In this document: piece by piece, positions 58,261-64,000 of the stretch
Position numbering within the stretch: position 1 is the stretch's first letter
Layout: each line of letters opens with the position of its first letter
Assembly (NCBI GenBank): GCA_003280055.1
Contig: QCGG01000005.1
Span: 1 to 64,000, forward strand
Direction of reading: 5' to 3'
From: Prochlorococcus sp. AG-363-P19
Lineage (GTDB): Bacteria; Cyanobacteriota; Cyanobacteriia; PCC-6307; Cyanobiaceae
Length of the DNA stretch: 64,000 nt
Translations under genes and position numbers: made by a program
Notes under the pieces: generated by a model
What the model saw: the letters and a program-made list of their open reading frames with translations, nothing else
Told to the model about the DNA's origin: nothing
The model's database searches: none

Positions 58261-58495
58261 TGATTTCCGAAGCGAAATTATAATCTTTATCAGTTAACTC
58301 GGCCTCATCGCAATCATTCTTTGGGCGCAAAGTGATGTTTACATAAGTCTTACCAAAACTAATATCAGGGAAATTCTTTGAGGTTTCACTCAATTCACCT
58401 AATTTATCCAAGAAGTCCCTAGTAGAGTCATAACTATCAAACTCAAAACGTCTCTCAAGACGAACTGGCCGTTTGCGTTGTTGCCAATTATCCAT
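58244..58495 (-). CDS. acRAF-like (pterin dehydratase-fold) Rubisco assembly factor
   Basis: An 83-residue protein with the fold pattern of pterin-4a-carbinolamine dehydratase: [23 protein letters not shown], then [17 protein letters not shown]. The dehydratase active-site His pair expected around the middle is not kept as His-His; the [10 protein letters not shown] part is that of the carboxysomal relatives called acRAF, which help Rubisco assembly. ATG at 58493-58495. Overlaps cbbX and follows the shell gene. Confidence 0.88.
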   Translation of the reverse strand: MDNWQQRKRPVRLERRFEFDSYDSTRDFLDKLGELSETSKNFPDISFGKTYVNITLRPKNDCDEAELTDKDYNFASEINGLLD

Positions 58496-58585
58496 TCAAA
58501 CTCCATTAGATACAGAATTACAACTTAAATCAAATCCAGAATAGAAACCAAAACTTTCTTCAAGGAATTTTCTAAATCTTAGTTT

Positions 58586-59128
58586 TTACAGACGGCGTTT
58601 AGTGGTTGAAACCTTTAACGCAGGCTCCACTTCAACATGAGGACGAGCAATTATATGTGCTGCAACAAGACCATCGCCAACTCGCTCACAAGCATCAGCA
58701 CCTGCACGAATGGATGCATTCACTGCTCCTGTTTCACCTCGAACCATAACTGTGACATAACCACCACCAACAAATTCTCTTGACACAAGTACAACCTCAG
58801 CAGCTTTTGTCATTGCATCAGCAGCTTCAATAGCAGGAACCATCCCTCTTGTCTCAATCATGCCTAAGGCAATCCCTTGTCTAGCATTAGGGGTTGCAAA
58901 TGAATTCGATTGAATCGTATTTGAAGTACCCCCTCGTCCTGATCCAACTGAAGGCCTTGAAGACCGCGGAGATCGAGCACCAGCAGATCTTTGCTTAGTT
59001 AGGTTTGATTTATTTCCTTCTATTGCTTTTGTTTCTTTAGTGCTGGATTCAGCGCTAGCTGTAGCTAATGAAACGTCAACTGTTTGGCTGGAGGCCTTGT
59101 CAGAAAAAGAAGAGGATGAATTTGTCAT
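58586..59128 (-). CDS. csoS1E: Carboxysome shell protein with extended N-terminus (CsoS1E type)
   Basis: A 180-residue protein: residues 1-85 are Ser/Thr/Arg-rich and predicted disordered (RSAGARSPRSSRPSVGSGRG), and 86-169 are a single BMC hexamer domain (IALGMIETRGMVPAIEAADA, GGYVTVMVRGETGAVNASIRAG). The BMC part is close to CsoS1-type shell proteins, whereas the extension is what distinguishes CsoS1E. It would sit in the shell facets; the tail may point inward to the cargo. The symbol is from memory of low-light Prochlorococcus and Synechococcus genes. Confidence 0.88.
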   Translation of the reverse strand: MTNSSSSFSDKASSQTVDVSLATASAESSTKETKAIEGNKSNLTKQRSAGARSPRSSRPSVGSGRGGTSNTIQSNSFATPNARQGIALGMIETRGMVPAIEAADAMTKAAEVVLVSREFVGGGYVTVMVRGETGAVNASIRAGADACERVGDGLVAAHIIARPHVEVEPALKVSTTKRRL

Positions 59129-59173
59129 GAAATTAAGCCAATAAGATTCAAGAAGGTGGTTCGTCTAGAACGC

Positions 59174-59425
59174 CTATCCATCAGGAGTCCAATGATCAAT
59201 AATCCCTTCAATGGTTAAATCAGTCTGAGTAGAAGGATCAGGACAAGCAAAACGAGCAGCAGTCCCAGTCGCTGTAAAAACCCAATTACCTTCTCTAGCC
59301 CCTACAGGATCAACTGCAACTAGAAGCTTTCCTTTACTATTTCGAATAATTCTCAAGTGCATGTGATTAATACCAGATACACGTTGTGTACAGACCAACC
59401 GTCCAATAACTTGCATTATTTCCAT
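59174..59425 (-). CDS. csoS4B: Carboxysome vertex protein CsoS4B (BMV pentamer)
   Basis: Pentameric protein that caps the carboxysome vertices. The 83-residue BMV-domain protein starts MEIMQVIGRLVCTQRVSGI and has VAVDPVGAREGNWVFTATGTAARFA, the pattern of CsoS4/EutN proteins, ending in LTIEGIIDHW. 3 bases after the csoS4A stop. Of the two csoS4 proteins, order and sequence place this as the B copy. Confidence 0.94.
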   Translation of the reverse strand: MEIMQVIGRLVCTQRVSGINHMHLRIIRNSKGKLLVAVDPVGAREGNWVFTATGTAARFACPDPSTQTDLTIEGIIDHWTPDG

Positions 59426-59428
59426 AAA

Positions 59429-59701
59429 TCAACTTTTACCTTGTGAACCATTAGGTGAATCGGGGTCCCAATAATCAATGATTCCAATAATGGTCAAGTC
59501 ACTTGGATAAGATTTGCTTCCAGCTGCCTCTCGTGCAGCTGAGCTTCCAACACAAATCACCCAATCATCGGGCTTGCAACCCACTGCATCAACAGCAACC
59601 TTTTGAGTACTCCCATCAAGCACTACCTGAAGGTGTTTATGCTCCAGCCCTGGGATCCTGTTGGTCGAAACAAGTGGCTTAAGAACTTTACAAATCAGCA
59701 T
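59429..59701 (-). CDS. csoS4A: Carboxysome vertex protein CsoS4A (BMV pentamer)
   Basis: First of the two pentamer proteins. The 90-residue protein has the same fold as csoS4B: MLICKVLKPLVSTNRIPGLEHK, VAVDAVGCKPDDWVICVGSSAARE, LTIIGIIDYW. Its ATG abuts the csoSCA stop with no gap, and csoS4B begins 3 bases after its own stop, so translation is coupled along the operon. Confidence 0.95.
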   Translation of the reverse strand: MLICKVLKPLVSTNRIPGLEHKHLQVVLDGSTQKVAVDAVGCKPDDWVICVGSSAAREAAGSKSYPSDLTIIGIIDYWDPDSPNGSQGKS

Positions 59702-61231
59702 TTAATGAGCCTCCTTAGTTGAAGGATCGAGTGATGACCCTACAGGTTCTGCAGGGGACTTTTCATCTCGATCACGTACAGTGAGAAAAGTATGAAGCAA
59801 TCCATCGTCTACCAAATCTCGATAACGCACTGAAATCGCCTCATTTACTCTACGACAATCATCTATTGCTCGATCTCGTGCTCCTGGAACTCTTCCTGAA
59901 TAGTCAAACCGTACAACCACCGGTATAGGAAGATCACGAGATACATTTAGCCCTTTAAAGATTTTGACACCTACGTCCAGGTCAGGCGCTCCTTCCTCAA
60001 CTGTATCAAGATGAGAGAAATAAGTGAGATTTCGTAGATGAATTTCTTTAAACCCAATTCCTACTCCGATAAAATGTTCAGCATGGCCCGCATCAGAATA
60101 AGAACCTCCATGATTTTGACGTACATAGTCAATCTGAGAAATATTATTTGCAATTAGTCGAGTAATGAATTCAATCATTCCTGGATCAGTCTGACCAGGC
60201 GAGCTTTCCTGTACTTGCCTAGAGATTGTTTCAAGGGCACGTTCTGCAGACATTGATTGAGTTTGTTTGTAGATTTCAGAAGCACAAACCCATCTGTCAA
60301 GGTTCATAGTCGAATCTGTAGAAGGTACATGTACCCGAATTGCATCAGTATCAGTATCAAGTCCAATCAAAAGAAGATCTACAGAAGCCCCGCAACAGAA
60401 ACTATTTTCAATTGCCTTACGAAAATCCAATAAACGCTGAAGTCCTTCAGCAGCTGCAAGAGCATCATCGCTTCCATGGGCCGCGCAACCCTGATGATGA
60501 GGGTCAATAGAACTAAAGTGATAAGTGACAACCTTTAGGTAACGAGTGGGTGACGAAGAAGAATTTGGAAAACTCTCTCTATAACGCTGATGTTCTGTTT
60601 TTACCCACCTATTCACAGTCTGTTCAACATCAAACAAGGCACCTGCATGAGAACGACGTCGAACTGCACTAAATGGAATACGCAAAACGTAAGCGATAGA
60701 GTGAGCCAAACGTCCGTCAGAGCAAGGAGTTACATCGAGCAGATGGAAACCACATTTACTTAAAAAAGATTGAAATAGCTTTGCATGACTACTTCCTTCA
60801 GCTCCTTTTAAAGGATCCGAGTCAAAGAAACTATTACTTGCCTCTTGATAAGACCTAAAAACACACCAAGCAAAAAGAGCTCGCATATCCAAGGGAGTAA
60901 CCCAAGCTCGTTCAAGGACATGGTTAGGCAAATCAAAACCAAGCTCATCATTAGATAATTGTTGAGCCCGTTCAACAAAATTCTGCTCATGTTGAAGAGC
61001 GGAAATGTCCCTAAGCAAGGGTACAATCTTTTCAAATTTGCCTTTTACCTGGGATTCATAAGCCTGTAAATATCTATTCGTTTTTTCGTCAGTCAGAGGA
61101 TGAATACCAGACCTTAAACCTATAGGCTGTGCATCAAATGGTTGGCTCTGTGAAGCTGGGGGATACCTTTTCCTGGGTGCCGTTGGTCCTTTGACACCCT
61201 CAGCTTTTTTGGCCAGGTTACGGTAGGCCAT
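59702..61231 (-). CDS. csoSCA: Carboxysomal carbonic anhydrase
   Basis: Epsilon-type (beta-CA related) enzyme that makes CO2 from bicarbonate inside the carboxysome. In the 509-residue protein the zinc ligands can be placed by spacing at Cys170 (TPCSDGRLAHS), His238 (TYHFSS) and Cys249 (PHHQGCAAHG), with Asp172/Arg174 the catalytic dyad. Residues 1-50 are basic/Pro-rich and likely bind Rubisco. The C-terminal 150 residues form the symmetry-related, inactive domain. It lies between csoS2 and csoS4A with gaps of 7 and 0 bases. Confidence 0.96.
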   Translation of the reverse strand: MAYRNLAKKAEGVKGPTAPRKRYPPASQSQPFDAQPIGLRSGIHPLTDEKTNRYLQAYESQVKGKFEKIVPLLRDISALQHEQNFVERAQQLSNDELGFDLPNHVLERAWVTPLDMRALFAWCVFRSYQEASNSFFDSDPLKGAEGSSHAKLFQSFLSKCGFHLLDVTPCSDGRLAHSIAYVLRIPFSAVRRRSHAGALFDVEQTVNRWVKTEHQRYRESFPNSSSSPTRYLKVVTYHFSSIDPHHQGCAAHGSDDALAAAEGLQRLLDFRKAIENSFCCGASVDLLLIGLDTDTDAIRVHVPSTDSTMNLDRWVCASEIYKQTQSMSAERALETISRQVQESSPGQTDPGMIEFITRLIANNISQIDYVRQNHGGSYSDAGHAEHFIGVGIGFKEIHLRNLTYFSHLDTVEEGAPDLDVGVKIFKGLNVSRDLPIPVVVRFDYSGRVPGARDRAIDDCRRVNEAISVRYRDLVDDGLLHTFLTVRDRDEKSPAEPVGSSLDPSTKEAH

Positions 61232-61238
61232 TAGTTAA

Positions 61239-63623
61239 TTAACCTCTCGCTCCACCAGAGAAAGTAACAAGTTGACCATCACGTGTATTACCACTGGCAC
61301 CTGTAATTAAGAAATCTGGTTTGGAGAGTTCTTCATTTCTCTTACCCTGTGAAGTAGGCATTGCAGTCATTGCCCCTGGACGGGTGGGATTACGGCGCCG
61401 TGCAGAGGCACCTTCTGTTCCAGTAACCCTTTCGCCTCGAGCCCAATCATCGCCAGTAATGTTGAGACCTGCAGATTGTCCTTCTCCAGTAATTCGCGAG
61501 CCAGGTCGTGTACCTTCCTGAGCCTCTAAATCTTCTTTAATTGGTTCAGCCTGATATTGGCGCTGATTAATGCGATCAAAACGAAATTGCTCAGTCCCAG
61601 TTACCTTTTCAGGAGCCATAGCGAATGGACCGGTAATAGCAGAACTGTTTTCATAGCTAGTTCCTGTAACTCCAGAGACTTCTTCTCGCTGAGCTTTGGC
61701 AGCTTGAGCGGGTGATTGGACACTGAACCTACTTCCATAACCACCTTCTTGTTTAGAGCTCTGATAGTCGTTGTTTCTAGAGAGGACATTTTCGCCACAG
61801 GCTTGAACCAATTGGTCTACTCCGACATATGGAGTACCCGTCAATTGTTCGCAAGCACCTTTATGTGCTCCTGTCATGGCCCCACCAAGACCAGGCTGCA
61901 GACCTGTCATACGAGCCCCAGGAGTACCAAACCCTGTAGGCGTTCGCTGTTGTATTTCGTCAACAGAATTAGTGTTACATCTTTGTGAGGCTTGTTCTAT
62001 CCCAGCGTAAGGAGTACCTGTTACAGCCTTGCAGGTCCCTGGCTCATCTCCTGTTACAAGATTAGAGCGACCTGTAAGTGTGCCACTAACAGGTTGAGAC
62101 CTATTAGTAAGGCTTAATCCAACCTTCGCCGCCTCAGGCTCAGGTCTTTCTCCACAGAAAGACTGATACTGCTGCAAGCCAACATATTCGTCTCCAGTAA
62201 CACGCTTACAACTACCCGGTTCATTACCAGTAACAGATTCTGAACGAGCAACATTAGTTCCTGTTACATCTGCTCCACGAAGGGTATTAAAAGTGCCAAC
62301 CTTTTCTGCAGGTCTACCTTCAGGGAGTGGATCAGAACCTAAATACTGATCGCCTGTTAGACCTTTATTTGAACCAGCCTCATCACCTGTAACCTTCTCA
62401 GATCGACCTACCATTACTCCACTAACTTTTCTACCATCAAGAGTGAGGCTCTGACCCACTTTTCGTGGAGATGGCTTTACTCCGCCGCAGAATGATTGGG
62501 ATTGATTTGCTGAAATATATTCTGTCCCAGTTAAAGACTTACAAGTACCTGGCTCGTCCCCTGTAACTTTTTCAGAGCGGCCAACTTCATTTCCAGTCAC
62601 CATATTCCCATGGGTGGTATTAGTAACTGAAACCTTTGAGGGTTGACTGGAGGCAGGCGGAGATTGACAGAAAGTTTCAAAAACTTCCGAACCAAGATAT
62701 TGAGTGCCAGTTATAGCTCTACAAGTACTTGATTCGTTACCAGTAGTCTTTATAGATCTATTAGCTTGAGTACCAGTTACTAACTGTCCAGAGATAGTTT
62801 CACTTTCTCCAACCTTCCAATGTGCATCTGCAGAAGCAGACTTCTTGGCTCCATTTTTATTTGGACCACAAGGACGAGCTACAGAAGATCTCTGCTTCCC
62901 AGTGGCTCCACTTTTGCTTCTAAGTTCACGGACTCTCTGTGCAATTTCACGAGTCGTCAAATCAGGATCACCTTGACGAGCCACTGAAGCTGGAGAGGTA
63001 GGTTGCTTGCCTGCGGTTTTCCCATGTTTGGATTGAGCCTCACGGCGTGCCAGTACAAGTGCACGACTAGAATTTTGTATTGCTCGACGTTTTGTAGTCG
63101 TGCGACGAGAGGAATTCCTAACAACTAATTCTTGAGAGCTAGCTGAATTAGTTAAAGATGATGATGAATTAGAAGTATCAAAATCTCTTTCCTTGCATTC
63201 ATCGCAGCAATATTTTGTTTCATTAGTTGCTTTAGCTGTTTCTGTGGATTTATTGGCAATGTCTACTCTTGTACGATCTTTACTTTTATCAGCTTTTTTA
63301 CCCTGACGAGAAAGAGCATCACGTCTAGCTAAAACCAAATCGCGACTAGGGTTAACAATGGCTTTTCTTATCGGTCGTGATACTGAAGAGACTTTATGTG
63401 TTTTAACTGGAATGGATGAAGAGGAATTCAAGCTTGATGAAGACGATTTCGAAAGAGTTCCTACTGGACTAGAAACTGCTTCCTCAGTCCTTGTCACACG
63501 TGCATCATTAGCTGTTCGAACACGACCAGAACCTGAACCACTTGACTCAGCGGCCTTCTTTCCTGTTTCACTAAGTGCCTTACGGCGCTCAAGTGCAAGT
63601 TCTCGACTGGATTGTTTTGCCAT
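61239..63623 (-). CDS. csoS2: Carboxysome assembly scaffold CsoS2
   Basis: Intrinsically disordered scaffold that joins Rubisco to the shell. In the 794-residue protein, four N-repeats (Rubisco-binding helices) lie near residues 4-23, 93-112, 185-204 and 223-242. Six M-repeats follow at about 268-320, 330-380, 388-431, 441-491, 500-550 and 562-610, each with VTG motifs. The C-region (650-794) ends in QLVTFSGGARG. The third M-repeat lacks the Cys seen in the others (GSNKG for TCK). A Cys cluster (YCCDEC) lies near residue 138. No frameshift site was sought; one long form is predicted. Confidence 0.96.
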   Translation of the reverse strand: MAKQSSRELALERRKALSETGKKAAESSGSGSGRVRTANDARVTRTEEAVSSPVGTLSKSSSSSLNSSSSIPVKTHKVSSVSRPIRKAIVNPSRDLVLARRDALSRQGKKADKSKDRTRVDIANKSTETAKATNETKYCCDECKERDFDTSNSSSSLTNSASSQELVVRNSSRRTTTKRRAIQNSSRALVLARREAQSKHGKTAGKQPTSPASVARQGDPDLTTREIAQRVRELRSKSGATGKQRSSVARPCGPNKNGAKKSASADAHWKVGESETISGQLVTGTQANRSIKTTGNESSTCRAITGTQYLGSEVFETFCQSPPASSQPSKVSVTNTTHGNMVTGNEVGRSEKVTGDEPGTCKSLTGTEYISANQSQSFCGGVKPSPRKVGQSLTLDGRKVSGVMVGRSEKVTGDEAGSNKGLTGDQYLGSDPLPEGRPAEKVGTFNTLRGADVTGTNVARSESVTGNEPGSCKRVTGDEYVGLQQYQSFCGERPEPEAAKVGLSLTNRSQPVSGTLTGRSNLVTGDEPGTCKAVTGTPYAGIEQASQRCNTNSVDEIQQRTPTGFGTPGARMTGLQPGLGGAMTGAHKGACEQLTGTPYVGVDQLVQACGENVLSRNNDYQSSKQEGGYGSRFSVQSPAQAAKAQREEVSGVTGTSYENSSAITGPFAMAPEKVTGTEQFRFDRINQRQYQAEPIKEDLEAQEGTRPGSRITGEGQSAGLNITGDDWARGERVTGTEGASARRRNPTRPGAMTAMPTSQGKRNEELSKPDFLITGASGNTRDGQLVTFSGGARG
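61794..62822 (-). repeat. csoS2: Six M-repeats inside csoS2
   Basis: About 50-residue imperfect protein repeats, with three VTG-like turns each and Cys pairs in five of six. They span codons 268-610. The third (388-431) is short of Cys. They arise from amino-acid repetition and are not a CRISPR array, because the DNA spacers and lengths are not uniform. Confidence 0.9.
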
Positions 63624-63678
63624 GTCCGCCCAAAAGAAACGTCTTAAATAAAGAAAAAACTATTAGTGTCAAAGGGAA

Positions 63679-63716
63679 GTTTTATGACCTCGGAAAATAA
63701 TTCGAGGCCATAAAAC
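63679..63716 (-). promoter_or_regulatory. Intercistronic hairpin between cbbS and csoS2
   Basis: A 14-bp stem (63679-63692 with 63703-63716, one G-U pair on the minus strand), 10-base loop, in the 106-base gap. Not followed by a T-run on the minus strand, so it is more likely an mRNA stabiliser or processing site than a terminator. It could raise Rubisco mRNA over scaffold mRNA. Confidence 0.75.
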
Positions 63717-63729
63717 CAGGTAGCCCTAA

Positions 63730-64000
63730 TTAACGACCTTCGAAAACTACAAAGCAGGTACCCTGACTTTGGGTATATGCGTCATAGCCAACGATCCGAA
63801 CATGATGATCGGGGTATGCGCGATGACACGCTTCCAACTCATTGACGACCACATTCAAATCCTTCTCTCCAAAGAAAGGGAGCTTCCAATAAGACCAATA
63901 GGTCTGCATTGAACCACTGGGATGAACGTGCTCAATAACAGGGCTCCAGCCCTGAGCAATGATGTAAGCGATTTGATCGTAGATTTCGTCCTGGGTCATC
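63730..64000 (-). CDS. cbbS: Rubisco small subunit, form IA (5' end cut by the window edge)
   Basis: Small subunit of ribulose-1,5-bisphosphate carboxylase. 90 codons remain. The sequence from MTQDEIYDQIAYIIAQGWSP onward, with LPFFGEKDLNVVVNELEACH and RIVGYDAYTQSQGTCFVVFEG, is that of carboxysomal cyanobacterial RbcS. The first Met seen at 63999 is internal by comparison with the usual 110-residue form, so about 22-24 residues are missing. cbbL should lie just outside the window to the right. Confidence 0.95.
   Translation of the reverse strand, partial: MTQDEIYDQIAYIIAQGWSPVIEHVHPSGSMQTYWSYWKLPFFGEKDLNVVVNELEACHRAYPDHHVRIVGYDAYTQSQGTCFVVFEGR

Noticed and set aside
61794-62822. Regular repeats that might be a CRISPR array
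   Set aside because: They are protein-coding M-repeats of csoS2, with varied lengths and no constant DNA repeat.

Overview
The window looks like a piece of chromosome from a marine picocyanobacterium, most probably a low-light-adapted Prochlorococcus. The main evidence is an alpha-carboxysome operon (cbbS, csoS2, csoSCA, csoS4A, csoS4B), a plastocyanin/cytochrome c6 pair, ndhD and ndhL, phylloquinone genes (menB, menD), Ycf51, a cyanobacterial AbrB regulator, AT-rich codon use and short intergenic spaces. A CbbX-type AAA+ ATPase and a BMC shell protein with a long N-terminal extension (CsoS1E type) fit low-light Prochlorococcus or marine Synechococcus better than high-light Prochlorococcus, and the low GC content favours Prochlorococcus. 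The strain was not identified. No rRNA, insertion sequence, prophage or CRISPR array was seen; this is core genome with a few unusual small loci.

Layout. 1-8 kb: the start of glgA, then menB and menD (minus strand), lepB and a DUF760 gene (plus), a DUF4336 gene, and a three-gene manganese-type ABC importer (minus). 8-19 kb: a DUF697-like membrane protein, then a plus-strand run of a small conserved gene, trpS, thrS, glucokinase, thrB, ndhD and an M3 oligopeptidase. 19-25 kb: folB, proA and a giant TamB/DUF490 gene (minus). 25-36 kb (plus): ycf51 with an in-frame 18-bp tandem repeat, a DUF4332 gene, a small secreted protein, a CocE-type hydrolase, glgB, hemE, an epimerase, plastocyanin, a lone Nif11 protein and clpB. 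36-42 kb: a HupE-type permease, an atypical QueD/PTPS homologue, hisIE, a DUF2214 gene, a group 2 sigma factor, small genes, cytochrome c6 and cyAbrB. This part holds the three longest gene-poor stretches, with strong RNA hairpins. 42-57 kb: trpA, a DUF3007 gene, ndhL, tRNA-Leu(UAA), pyrC, a Ca2+/cation antiporter, glutathione reductase, a GST-like protein, dnaA, a glycosyltransferase pair, a GNAT, an ABC exporter, hisG, a glyoxalase II and RidA. 57-64 kb (minus): the carboxysome operon, which runs off the right edge in cbbS.

The carboxysome genes form one transcription unit. Rubisco (cbbS) comes first, followed by the scaffold CsoS2, the carbonic anhydrase, two pentameric vertex proteins, an extended hexameric shell protein, an acRAF-like assembly factor and a CbbX-type activase. 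A 14-bp hairpin between cbbS and csoS2 probably adjusts the amount of Rubisco relative to scaffold. Glycogen metabolism (glgA, glgB, glk), electron transfer (petE, petJ, ndhD, ndhL, menB, menD) and Mn supply for photosystem II are the other physiological themes.

The items most worth follow-up are the QueD homologue with a zinc-ligand His changed to Tyr, the candidate small RNA at about 39.7 kb with an anti-Shine-Dalgarno loop, the 17-bp perfect hairpin at 39.9 kb, the duplicated dyad element at 56.96-57.03 kb, the cbbS-csoS2 hairpin, and the ycf51 repeat that also reads into the next gene's frame. I saw no clearly new multi-gene system.
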